Of a DNA stretch of 20,536 nucleotides, positions 1 through 10,147 are shown piece after piece. Origin of the DNA: Neelides folsomi. Its lineage: Eukaryota > Arthropoda > Collembola > Neelipleona > Neelidae. The position numbers were made by a program, and so were the translations under genes. Within the stretch, counting starts at the first letter, position 1. Each line of letters begins with the position of its first letter. A model generated the notes under the pieces. The model was given only the letters and a program-made list of their open reading frames with translations. It was not told where the DNA came from and made no database searches. The stretch lies in NCBI GenBank assembly GCA_034687125.1, contig JAQGBZ010000676.1, positions 1 through 20,536 on the forward strand. The letters run 5' to 3'.

Positions 1-301
1 AGGCTCTAATTAATAAGGTTCTAATTATTCATATTCTTAAAGTGTTAATTAATACCAAGGCCAGGGCAAATGAGTTATAATTTTATGTTGTTACTAAGAA
101 TATTTTAATTTATGAAAAATCGAACTGCCGAACTTATCGTTCTTTCACAGTACTAAACAAGGTAGCGGAAAAGGCTGAATTCAATACCATATTTAACGTA
201 CAAATGATTAAAAATCAATTCAATGAATGATACTAATGAACTACTACACAATTATATTTAAGTCTCCTTATCGAATATCTCCTTTAAGATTATATATTTT
301 T

Positions 302-2318
302 TCAATTGAGAGATAATGCATCAAGATAGTCCAAAGGTATAAAGATCTTAAAAATATCTTTAACTCTATTAGGAATTACTCGGTTTAATGTGGCAGTTAC
401 AAAGTCAACACCAGGTTTTACAAGATCTCTATATCTCCCTCCATATTTACTTTGGATTAGGTAGGCCGTTCCGAGAATGATAATTCCTAAAATGGTAGTC
501 TTTGGATGACCTTTAATGGTTCTTAACCACAATGGCCCATCATTTCTGCCTCGCCCTCTGGCCCTATCTCTATTATTGTTAGTATCGTCATTCCACAACT
601 CATTCTGGAAATCTTTAATTTCCACAGCCCTCTCGATCAGTTTCTTCTCTTTTCCAGCATACTTCTTCATCAACTTGAGACTCTCATCGAGCCAAGGTTC
701 CAAGGAGGTGAGTTCATAAGGAAGCTGTGCAAGTGAATGATGCATCGTTGCAATGTCAGTTTCCGTAATGCTCATAACTTTTTCCGCATTACGAAGAACA
801 AGTTGAGCCGAAATGAATATTGGGATTAAGGATGATGGCTCAATCGCTCCGTTAGAACCAAGAATGAAATCAGAAAGACCTGAAACAACATAAATATATT
901 AATGAGCAAGATCACCCATAAAACAATTAGATAATTAGAAATATTGATAATATATTTACGAAAAATGTCGTTGTCGTTTGGCAATGTGTGGGAAAACCAT
1001 GTAAGGACCCATGCAATTGAGAAGCCAGGTGGGCATTTGGAATTGATCACGATTTTTTTGTATAACTTCTTATTTTCAATTTCGAGAATGGCAAAAATGA
1101 TGTGAATTAGGTCGTTGGTTTGTTCCATAGTTTTCTCCATGAAGGGGTCAAGAGAAGTATTAATTAATTTATCAAGACAAAGGAGTGAAATGTAAGGAGA
1201 GTTTTTCGAAATTGCTACAAGAAGGAGTGTTAAAGCTATGTCGTGGAATCCTTGATAGTAATAGGCGTGTGAATTCTCTTCGAGCGAGGAACAAATTAGC
1301 GATGTTAAATGATTTTGAAGATGATCTTGTTGAGGGTCAGAGAGGCCTGGAGGAAATCTCTTCAAAACACGAGAGACATCGAGAGTAACCTGAAACAAAT
1401 TTTTTAATTAAAGTATTCACCTTTCGATTATATAAATTATATTTTTATCTTAAAATTAATTATCTAATAATTTTTAATTTCAATTTTATACAAACTTACT
1501 ATATTTCTTATTTTCTCCTTCACATTTGGATATTCATGGGGGATTTTTAAGGAACTCTTTTCCTCGACTTCTTGATGTGAAATACCAAGAAGAAATGGCC
1601 AAGCCTTGCTCCTTATTGAATCTAAATTAAAAATTACTCATAATAAATATTGTATTTCTAATAATTTTTGATTTCAAATAAAATTTTAGTAAGTTGTGGG
1701 TATTTTAAATTATATACTTGTTAAAAGTCCTCCGTCTGAAACTGCAAGTTTTTTAATTGCATCTAAATCCGCATTCAAATATGCTTCATCAATAGCTGTC
1801 AGTTTTTCAGAATTGGGATCTTCATTGTCCGCGATTTCATTACAAATTTTTGCTACATCAGCTCGAATTTCGTAGCTGTCAACTTCGTCATCATCTTCTG
1901 AAATCCCTCCTTGTGAATCGTCATCGTCTCTCCCAATAGTCCGAGAACTTTCATTGGAGTTCAAACTCTCTTCAGAAACTTCGCTGCGATTCATTTTTCT
2001 CCTTGGGGAATCGCTTCTATGACTCTCAGGTGAAAGGTTATTTAGAAACTCTATAGGACTTGTGCTGGTCGAGCTGGCCAATGACTCAACTTCAGAATTC
2101 TCAGCTGTGTAATAAACAGAACTCGTTGAAGTCAGACTGAAAAATGAACCCTCCCTCGATAAACAATTATCTCCGACTAAACCACATTTTGTTAAATCAC
2201 TTTCACTCCCCATTTTGTCTAGTTTAATTAAATTCACAACTAAAATTGAGTGAAACTTTCTGCCACTTTCATCTAGACTCTTTTCATATCTCTGCCTGCT
2301 GATCGAATGTTTGAGCAT
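302..2318 (-). CDS. TBC1D20: TBC1D20-like Rab GTPase-activating protein, four coding exons
   Basis: Rab1-type GTPase-activating protein, expected to be anchored in the ER membrane by a C-terminal helix. Coding exons on the minus strand are 2318-1718, 1621-1500, 1389-960 and 879-302; all junctions keep phase and give 576 residues. A second Met at 2213 would give 541; I cannot choose between them. Visible landmarks are a GGLLTN..R.K.WP TBC entry at about residues 196-210, VTLDVSR at 242-248 (the IxxDxxR arginine finger, R248), YYYQGFHD with the glutamine finger Q287, WVLTWFSH, and a hydrophobic segment at about 512-527 followed by a short tail. These match TBC1D20 of other animals. Human TBC1D20 is about 400 residues; the excess is a Ser/Glu/Asp-rich N-terminal extension of roughly 150-190 residues. 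It is divergent with GLMP across a ~450-bp gap. Family assignment is firm; the start is not. Confidence 0.9.
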
Positions 2319-2772
2319 GAAGGAATGATCTCTGCTATAGAACGCGTTTAATAGGAAAAAAACTGGGAAATTTATAGGTGTTTTATTATTAACAATTGTA
2401 ATTTGTAATCAAGTTTAAATGCGTTTGATTTGTAAACATCCCCACAAATCACGAGATTTCTTTTAACTATCCTCCTCTTCAGTTTACTTATTGTATGACA
2501 AAGAGATTTTTATTTGTACATTTCATTTAAACTCATCGTCGCATGAAATCCAAGATCGGTAATTGTCAAGAAATTTTTATCATTTATTAAATATCATAAA
2601 TTACAATCGAAGGAAAGCTGTCATATTATAATTAATTCTCCATTTATTAGAAGCGACATGTCATCTATTAACATCTTATTAATTTTTGTCGAAATAGAGT
2701 AACAAAATTGAGAACATTCCTTATTCCACGAGTGGAAACTCAAAATATTATTTTTATTTTTTGCAGAAAACA
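2319..2772. promoter_or_regulatory. Shared divergent promoter region between TBC1D20 and GLMP
   Basis: This AT-rich gap lies between two divergently transcribed genes, so both promoters should be here. A clean acceptor (pyrimidine run then cag at 2764-2766) just before the GLMP start codon implies at least one upstream non-coding GLMP exon in this gap. A possible donor for it is the gtaatt near 2559. No TATA box or other named element is convincing. Promoter function is inferred from gene orientation only. Confidence 0.5.
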
Positions 2773-5042
2773 ATGAAACTTGTTTTATTAAATGTAAGAT
2801 TTGAACTTGTTTTGTGTTTGGGATTTTTAACTACGTTCCTTATAAAAGAGTCAACGTCAACATCTGCTCCACGGATCGTAAGTATTGTCCTTTCTCTATT
2901 TAATAACAAAGATCAATTCATCATATAAAGTAAAAAATAATGTGACATCCATATGACCATTTTGTTTCTTATAATTAAAGCTTAGCGCAAGCATTAATCC
3001 GGGCTGTATAATTGGCGATGGCTGCGAATCTTGGAAAAACTTGAGTCTCATCCATGTCACTTCCGATAGTCCTACTGATCGAATTCATTTTATATGGAGT
3101 TTCATTGGATCACCTTCTCTGATAATGGCCAGAACCCCCTTGGATACGAATTTGACTGTAAATTGGCAATATCTCATAAATGGAAGTGAATCAGGAGTTG
3201 ATTTTATTGGCAAAACATATTACACCTTTGGATGGTCGTTGATCAAGGTTTGTCAATCATTTACAAAAATTCATTTAAAAATAAGATATATACATATGAA
3301 ATATAGTCAGTATAAGAAATATTTAAAAACGATTCGTATTCATAATTTTAAAATTTTGATAACCTGAATTTGAGATTTGATTTTATAGGTTTGGATGTTC
3401 TCTGATTTTGAAGACAAGGTGCAAATGAACAAAGTAAATCAAAGCGAAGTTTTTGGTTATGAAACTAAATATTTTCTTTGGGAAAGGCAAAATGATACTG
3501 TAATCAATAACAAGACTGTTAAACTCAATTTCAAATCTAATATTTTCAATAAAACTTCTATTGGAGAAGATGGATATTTTGAAATTAAGGTAAATACAAC
3601 TTTAATTATTGATTCAAAACTACATATAAGCTGCTAATATTTACTATTATACTTATACAGATAAATTCAAGTTAAAAAATTTAATTGTCACTATTGGGTT
3701 ACTCCATTATCTTTGTGAAATAATACACGTGGTCCTCGTCTAAAATGCATAGGGTTTTCTTATATCACAAAAACGGCAGCTCTGGCTGGCCAAATGAGAG
3801 TGGAATATGAAAGCTATTCAAAAAACGATTCAAAAACTTTTATTTTGGATTGCCATTAGTGCCTTTTGTTAACTACATAATTGTTTTTAAATTAATGAAT
3901 AGGGATGCAAAAAATATTTTTTCAGCTATTTAATATATAAATTAACATTTTAGTAAATCTGTAATAAACATTAATTCAAAACGATATTTAAATAATTAAA
4001 ATATAAAATATTGCAGTTTTGCAGGCAGTTTTTACGCTTTGGGGGAAACTGTGACATTGTCGGAGTTTTTTATTTCGCAAAGATAATGGAGTGACCTTAT
4101 TGTTTTGATAGATTGCCATACGAGGTGAAGAAGGCTACGGAGAAGAAATGCCTTTTATGTTAAGTAATGGAAATACTTCTCATATTGACATTTCCTTTGT
4201 GAATGTCAAACTCAATTTTCCAGACGACAATCCTCCTAATCCACGTCTTGGATTAAATTACGTCTTTGTTGAGGATCAAAATGATAAAGGATTAGTAAAT
4301 GACACCATAAAAATAGTAACAACAGAATCTTTGGATGATGAGCACAGCCCAGGTGTATTTAAATTATTTAATTTAATAACGCCCATAGTTGGTCAATATG
4401 ATCAATGTTTCATACAATGGAGGCCCATTTGTTATACCACAAGCGTACGTTTTTTTTAAATTTCAAATAACTAACTTTATAAATGCTAAACAAGAAATCT
4501 TTTTTTATATATCTAAACAAATGTTATTTTATAGACGAAAGATGTGACTGATTCAATAGACGTATGGTCGTACAATGTGACTTACGAAAACACCGATAAA
4601 ACGCCCCATATAAAAGATTCTCTTTTATGGTCGTTTTATGGATCGCAAATTAACTATTTGCTACTTCAATCAACAAATATTTCATTTGGAACTCAACAAG
4701 ATGGATTTTATAACAAGACGAATCATGCATCATGGTATTTATCCAATTAATATTAAATATTATTGACAGTTCAAATATCATTGAATGGCATTACTTCGAC
4801 AATAATATTTGTCGAAGGCTATTTGACCCTTATAATATGAAAACTTCCACTAATCATTAATTGTATTTAGGACTTATCTGAGCGGATTTGGAGAGCCTCC
4901 TAGAGATAAAGTTTCGTTTACAATTATTTTGGTTCTGGCTCTTGGACTTGGCATTCCTCTGCTCATAATTATTGCTGCTGCAGTATATGGGCTTCTGAAG
5001 AGACTTTCCAGCCCAAGAGATGACCTTTTATTAGGCAGTTGA
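2773..5042 (+). CDS. GLMP: Glycosylated lysosomal membrane protein (GLMP/NCU-G1), six coding exons
   Basis: Type I lysosomal membrane protein; the vertebrate family member is a heavily glycosylated partner of the transporter MFSD1. Coding exons are 2773-2877, 2981-3247, 3389-3589, 4112-4444, 4535-4734 and 4871-5042; phases close and give 425 residues (human about 406). A hydrophobic signal peptide covers roughly residues 8-24. Family landmarks seen are NPGC near the mature N-terminus, IHFIWS, LTVNWQYL, the DDEHSPGVF segment, QWRPICYT, a WSFYGSQ segment and a SGFGEPP stretch just before a transmembrane helix at about 386-411. I count about 12 N-glycosylation sequons in the lumenal part. The short tail ends KRLSSPRDDLLLGS, where DDLLL fits a DxxLL-type sorting signal; human GLMP instead uses a tyrosine signal. 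The first exon probably follows a 5' UTR intron. Intron 3 holds an inverted-repeat element. Confidence 0.93.
3697..4097. mobile_element. Non-autonomous terminal-inverted-repeat element in GLMP intron 3
   Basis: The left end (3697-3723) begins GGTTACTCCATTATCTTTG. The reverse complement of the right end (ending at 4096) begins GGTCACTCCATTATCTTTG. About 25 of 27 positions agree. The pentamer TATTG stands at 3692-3696 and again at 4098-4102, a possible target-site duplication, though one extra T at 4097 makes the right border ambiguous. The ~400-bp interior has no open frame, so this is a MITE-like element needing a transposase encoded elsewhere. The superfamily is not assigned. The right end lies 14 bp before exon 4. 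Confidence 0.72.
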
Positions 5043-5202
5043 TACCCGTGAATAGTGAAACTGTTTTAATGTGATCAAGATTGAGAATCTATTATATACT
5101 ATATCTATGTGATTTAAGAGCATCTATTACTCAATGCATTCATGAATAGTTTACTATGTGATTATTGATCCCTCTATTCGCCTTTTTAGGTTAATTTTTA
5201 GC

Positions 5203-5208
5203 AATAAA
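5203..5208 (+). terminator. Polyadenylation signal of GLMP
   Basis: AATAAA lies about 160 bp after the GLMP stop codon and is followed by AT/T-rich DNA. It is the first canonical signal downstream of the gene. Confidence 0.6.
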
Positions 5209-5606
5209 TACTACAATTGATTTTAACTTTTAACAACTCTATAATCGATAAGTCCAATTTTTTGCTTCTTTGCTTATGAGTATTAGCTTCCATCTTCCTT
5301 ATTAGAAACGTTAATTAATATATAGTTCGCCAAAATTGATGTACAATAAATCAAATTCCGCAATTCAAATTTAAATTCATTTATTGAAATATAAAGAAAA
5401 ATATCAATCAAGGATCATAATTAGATAAGTATATAAAAACATAATTATTAAAAGATAGTATTACTCAAGAATTCGAATATATCGAATAATACGAAAATAA
5501 ATGGTCGTGCATAACATATATTTTTACATAGAGAAGCCAATATTATAATATAATGTTTTAAAAATTATAAGTGAATGAAGGTTAAAAATGAACTCACAGA
5601 ATTCAA
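5209..5606. other. Intergenic 3' region between convergent GLMP and MGST copy A
   Basis: AT-rich non-coding DNA between two genes whose 3' ends face each other. TTTATT at 5380-5385 reads AATAAA on the minus strand and is a candidate polyadenylation signal for MGST copy A, about 220 bp past its stop. No open frame, RNA gene or repeat was recognised. Confidence 0.45.
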
Positions 5607-6224
5607 TTACGAAGAACAATAATGAGAACAGACGGCGTAAGTCAAGTAAAAGTTAATAATCATTCCGACAAACCAAGAAAGAGCTCTGGCTGGTTGTGGA
5701 ACCACGTACACGGCATACACAAAAGTGTGAACATAACGAGCAATCGTGAAAACTTTGAAGATGAGTGAAGCCGTAGCTGCCACAGGATTCGTGGTGCAAT
5801 AGAGGAATCCCACCATGAAGAATGGTAAGATGTTCTCAATGTCATTCAAATGAGCTCTAAATATTAAATTAACCAAATTATTCTTGTACTTTGTTATTTT
5901 AACTTTATTGATTAACATTGAATATTTTTATTGATTAGCAAACCTGCGGACGCGTTCAACATTTTCGTCTCCAAAAATAACTTTGTCTTTTTTGCGGTCC
6001 ACAAGATCTTCTGGGTTAGCAAAAACCTAAAAAATCAATATAGATATTGATTAATGGTTAATATAATATGTAGTTTAGTTGATGTTTTATTTAAATAATA
6101 TGATCTATTATACCTTTCGTGTAAGCCTCTGGAATGCTGTCAAGAATGACATGGCAAACATTTTGAAAAGCAAAAGACTGGCATAAAAGGCAAATGCCTT
6201 AAACGCTTCTGTTGCGAAAACCAT
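5607..6224 (-). CDS. MGST1: Microsomal glutathione S-transferase 1-like protein, copy A
   Basis: MAPEG-family membrane enzyme that conjugates glutathione to electrophiles and can reduce lipid hydroperoxides in ER and outer mitochondrial membranes. Coding exons on the minus strand are 6224-6114 (111 nt), 6026-5944 (83 nt) and 5856-5607 (250 nt), giving 147 residues (human MGST1 155). The order of landmarks is a first membrane helix, RLTRKVFANPEDL (about 34-46), ERVRRAHLNDIEN (about 61-73) and PQPARALSWFVG (about 119-130), with helices between. The loop after NPED is shorter than in human MGST1, and the redox-sensing Cys of mammalian MGST1 (just after NPED) is Leu here. A pyrimidine-rich acceptor ends just upstream of the start codon, so there is a 5' UTR intron with its donor at 6586. 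It is one of two tandem copies. Confidence 0.93.
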
Positions 6225-6586
6225 CGTAGAATTCAACTGTAAATACAATTTCAATTAATTAATTTTACATTTAAATGCTGAAAAATATTCAAGTCCTTAA
6301 AAGTATAGCCTTATTATTCCATATTAGGGTATACAACAGTAGGGAGTTTGTATATCAAACCAGACAAACTATTTATGACTATCTGTACATAATATTTATT
6401 CTTGCATAATTTCTTGTTGAAAGGAAAAAGTTATGCACATATTTAGGTATTATCGATCTTAACCACTCATAATGTCATAGTGTATAATCCGAGGATCTTA
6501 AAGTTACCTAACTTAATCTATCTCTGTATAATTTAGTTCAAATAAAATGATTTAAATGAGTATTGGTAATAAATCAGCCAACTTAC

Positions 6587-6720
6587 CCTGAAAGAAGAGT
6601 GGAGTACGAGTAAAAATAACCGTCGGTTTTGATGCTTGGCGTCGGAGTAGCAGGGATTGGTAAAGGAATTTTAGGTCTACCGTCCGGTCTCCGGTCTATG
6701 GTCTGTGGGAATATGAATTG
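6587..6720 (-). promoter_or_regulatory. Inferred non-coding first exon and promoter area of MGST copy A
   Basis: On the minus strand CAGG is followed by a strong GTAAGT donor (complement of 6581-6586). This pairs with the acceptor about 15 nt upstream of the copy A start codon and implies a non-coding exon ending at 6587. The sequence above it is more GC-rich than its surroundings. It contains GGTCT four times within about 31 bp (6674-6704), two of them in back-to-back CCGGTCT heptamers (6684-6697) followed by ATGGTCT. The transcription start is not visible, so the upper limit is approximate. Confidence 0.45.
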
Positions 6721-7118
6721 AAAGGAGGAGGGTTTGTCCTTGTGTTTTTATCAAGCTTACCCAACTCCAGCACCAATCACTCTTTACTTTTACAAGTACT
6801 GACACATAGGTAAATGCATCGTTCATTCTGGAATATTTTTTACGCTTACAATCCTATATTGTTATATAATATTTCCTTCATTACTCCACAGTATAAAATA
6901 TCCCTGGTTGATACGTCAAGTAGCCAAAGGAGAGAGTATGGAGAATTGTTGAACATCTTTTCCTTATCTACCTATTTACTATTTTCAAACTTTATAGCAC
7001 AAGTGTCAAAATAATAAGCACTCAAAATTAATTTGATAGCTTGTTTTAATAGGTGTGCCAAGTATGTATGTCAATAAAATGTGATAATAATCAAAAGTCA
7101 ACCTCTCAACAGCGTTTA
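6721..7118. other. Spacer between MGST copies A and B
   Basis: Non-coding AT-rich DNA upstream of copy A and downstream of copy B. The 66-codon open frame on the plus strand at 6814-7014 looks random: no family resemblance and intron-like composition. No repeat element was recognised. Confidence 0.4.
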
Positions 7119-7120
7119 TT
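7115..7120 (-). terminator. AATAAA overlapping the MGST copy B stop codon
   Basis: TTTATT on the plus strand reads AATAAA on the minus strand and shares bases with the terminal TAA of copy B. If used, the 3' UTR would be only about 15-30 nt. Other weak signals (for example ATTAAA near 7045) lie further downstream. Confidence 0.35.
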
Positions 7121-7869
7121 AGCAAAAATGAGAGATAATGTTGAATGCCATATAGGCATTGACCATAAACCCGACTCCGAAAGAAAGAACTCTTGCGGGT
7201 TGAGGAAGAACCCAGATAGCATAAACAAGTGTATGGAGGATCCGAGTGATTGCGAAGGACTTGAAGAGAAATCCTGCCGTTGCTACAGAAGGATTCGTAA
7301 AGCAGTAGAGGAATCCAAGAGTGAAGAATGGAAGTATATTTTCCATATCGTTCAAATGGGCTCTGCAAGAACGCCGATAATTGATTAATTTACAGATACA
7401 TACAACATACGAATACAATAAAATTGTTGCTAAATAGAGCACATGTATGTATATGAATATGAGTATTAGCTCATATTTAGCTTTTATATTTGTAGATAAT
7501 TATGATATAATACTGTAGATTGCATACTGTTTAAGTATGCAATTACATAAATACAACTGTTTAATTATAAGAATTTAGGCTTACCTTCTCACACGTTCAA
7601 CTGAAGGATGACTCAAATTCACAGTTGCGTTTGGAAGCATTGCAGCATCTTCAGGATTTGCAAAAATCTTGGCAAGATAAAATTTTAAAAAAAATTCATT
7701 CTTTCATATAACGAAAAGTTTTTATATTCTATTATACATAATATATAGATTATCTTACCTTTTTAGTAAACCTATGGAAGGCTGTAATAGGCACCATTCC
7801 TAACATTTTCACGCCCAAGACACCGGCCCAGTAAGCGTATAGACGAAAAGCTTCACGATTTATATCCAT
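7119..7869 (-). CDS. MGST1: Microsomal glutathione S-transferase 1-like protein, copy B
   Basis: Second MAPEG/MGST1-type membrane glutathione transferase, on the same strand as copy A. Coding exons are 7869-7759 (111 nt), 7667-7585 (83 nt) and 7362-7119 (244 nt), giving 145 residues. The first two exons have exactly the lengths and phases of copy A, which shows tandem duplication. Landmarks are FTKKIFANPEDA, SVERVRRAHLNDMEN, and LPQPARVLSFGVG near the C-terminus. The extramembrane loop after NPED differs completely from copy A, while the helices and RAHLND and PQPAR motifs are kept; by eye the last exons are roughly 55-60% identical. The mammalian sensor Cys position is Ala. The coding sequence ends with two consecutive TAA codons, and AATAAA overlaps the stop. 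No 5' UTR intron is evident close to the ATG, unlike copy A. Confidence 0.93.
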
Positions 7870-8858
7870 TTTACGGGATTAAATTGTCCGACTTTCTGTG
7901 TCAATTGACAGAGAGCTACTTGTGAAGTAACTTCAAATATCAAGTTACCCTTTTAAATTGAACCTTGAGTTTTTTTACTGATTATATACCAAATTGAAGT
8001 ACCGTCCTTATTATTTTGATTGTGCATTATGGTTTAAATATATGATAAATATTTACTCTTGAAATTATTTTTTTATTATCCTTAAAACATTTATAATACA
8101 CACAAACAAATAATCGCATCTGTTTATATAAGAATAACTACGTACGATACATTTGGTATATTGGGTGTTTAATTTAGCTATGATTGTTGTAATTTGTATC
8201 CAAACATGTAACATAAATATGAAGAAATACGAAGAAACCCGTAAATAAAGAATATTTGAATTTAAATTTAGAATGTAGAGTAGATTGAAGCAATATTAGC
8301 GAGTGACAAATGACTGATAAATATTTTTACAAAACAGTAGTCTTTAATAGTCTTATGTCAGGAGTCTTCAAAGATATTCACCGTTTAACATTAAAATCAA
8401 GGGAATTAGACATACCTAATCGTATTTATTTTTGCTTGTTCTGAACATGGCATAAATTGAGAAAATAGAATGAATTGAGTCTATTCAATCATACCACACG
8501 CGCGAAATAGATGATATTTAAATTATCTTTTATTCATTTCATTCTATATCTCAAGATTTTTCTTATCTTGTCGATTTTCGAGTTTTGGACTTGGATTGTA
8601 AACAATTGGAGTTGTCGACGTTTGCTGTCGATGTCTAGCATTCTTCAATCAATCTCAATCTTCTCCATAAATCTTCATCTCTGGCTTTGATAATCTATCA
8701 TCTTTTGATTGATTAACATTTATTTAGTAAATTCGTACTGAATTTAAATAAAAGAATTTAATGTCTATTATTTATTTGTAATGAACATTTTGTAATGAAT
8801 AATGTTTTTAATTATTTCAGCTATCATTGTTTTTGTGGATTACTCATAACATGAAGAT
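7870..8858. promoter_or_regulatory. Divergent intergenic region upstream of MGST copy B and TM2D3
   Basis: About 1 kb of non-coding DNA between divergent genes, so both promoters should be here. A perfect 12-bp palindrome TGTCAATTGACA sits at 7899-7910, about 30 bp upstream of the copy B start codon. A clear splice acceptor (tatttcag, ending 8820) precedes the TM2D3 start codon and implies a non-coding TM2D3 exon further left, perhaps in the less AT-rich stretch near 8570-8650. No TATA box, RNA gene or transposon was recognised. Confidence 0.45.
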
Positions 8859-10147
8859 ATGAGGAGATTAATTTTCACGTTAGCCTATCTTACGTTGATA
8901 TCGTTTACAAAGGGTTATTATTATTGCTCATTTTTTGACAATTTGTTTTAAATATATTGTATAAAATAAAATATAAAGGCGAGAACTTTTTGGCATTTAT
9001 TGTATTTCAGAGAGTGAAAGATCGAGTATTCTTACCAAATCGGTGCATGAGGAGAAACCTGGACCTTTGTCTCAAGAAATCTCACATAATCTTAATTCTC
9101 CTTCCAACACTAAAGGTTTTGCTCGAGAAACTACAAGAAAGAGTTCTGTAAGTAGTTAAATATGTCTGCACCTTCATGTAGAAATAACAATTTGAGCCTG
9201 AGATGTTTTACACACTTATAGCTATTCATTTATATATAGAATTTAATTTTATCAAAAATAACATGAATTTTATTTGATAAATTTTTAGAAATCTTCGGAT
9301 CATGAAAATTGTCAGTACAGTCAACCAGAAACTGAATGTTCAGAAGTTGGAGCTGACTGTTTAGAGTGTGAATACAATAACGTTCCTATTAACATATTTG
9401 AAAAATGTGAATATGGCTTAAACATAACAGTCACATGTAAAGAGCGTCAAGGCGTAGTATGCAAGGTACGCCATACACTTCTAATATATAATTCCCATTT
9501 TATAAAAAAAATTCAATTGATCAAAATATTCAAATGGTTTTTAAAAAATTAACTTTCATATTATTGTACAAAAATATTGACAACTGTTTATTTTAGACGC
9601 CCGGAGTTAAATTCCAGAAAGAAATTGTCTGTCAGTTTTGCTACCAAACTGCTCGTTGGCAGCAAATTTGTAATGGTGTTTCAGTTTGTAATTCTGTTTT
9701 AGCCCCTCGTCAGTTATACATGTAAACATTCATCAACAAATTTTATTCTATAAATTCTATTATAAATATAATTTCGAAACTCTAAATGATAAGATTTTTG
9801 AAACACAAATTAATTTTCCTTTACAATATTCCAATGTATGAAAATGATTTTATTTATTTTATAGTGTGAATTGCACTGTGACATCTGATACAATCTGTTT
9901 GGGACACCGAAATTTCAAAAGAATGATGGTTTGCGATTGGGTGAATGGATATCGCTGGTCGACAACACTTCTCCTAAGCATTACGCTTGGTGGATTTGGA
10001 GCTGATCGATTTTACCTTGGGAGATGGCAAGAAGGAATTGGAAAGCTCTTTAGCTTTGGAGGACTTGGCATATGGACCATTGTTGATATTATCCTCATTG
10101 CTGTAAGATTCCTTGGACCCGCAGATGGATCTTTGTATGTCGACTAA
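8859..10147 (+). CDS. TM2D3: TM2 domain-containing protein 3 (almondex-type), five coding exons
   Basis: Two-pass membrane protein of the TM2D family; Drosophila almondex acts in Notch signalling. Coding exons are 8859-8913, 9011-9147, 9289-9465, 9597-9721 and 9865-10147, giving 258 residues (human TM2D3 about 247). A signal peptide covers residues 1-18. Exon 2 encodes a Ser/Lys-rich spacer. Exons 3 and 4 encode a Cys-rich lumenal region with ADCLEC, CQFC and repeated Cys positions as in TM2D3. Exon 5 holds the TM2 domain: GYRWSTTLLLSITLGGFGAD, the DRF turn at 212-214, LGRWQEGIGKLFSFGGLG, and a GPADGSLYVD end typical of TM2D3 rather than TM2D1 or TM2D2. The exon 1 donor (G/GTTATT) is weak and is the least certain junction. 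The start follows a 5' UTR acceptor; an ATG at 8851 is immediately stopped. Confidence 0.92.

Noticed and set aside
1..301. Left edge searched for genes and elements
   Set aside because: AT-rich 3' flank of TBC1D20; only a weak minus-strand ATTAAA (104-109) could be a poly(A) signal. Nothing else supportable.
5660..5845. 61-codon minus-strand frame
   Set aside because: A shifted-frame shadow of MGST copy A exon 3.
7053..7388. 111-codon open frame on the plus strand
   Set aside because: It is the complement of the last exon of MGST copy B, which has clear family motifs and correct splice sites.
8957..9151. 64-codon plus-strand frame
   Set aside because: It overlaps TM2D3 exon 2 in the wrong frame; the frame used joins exons 1 and 3 in phase.
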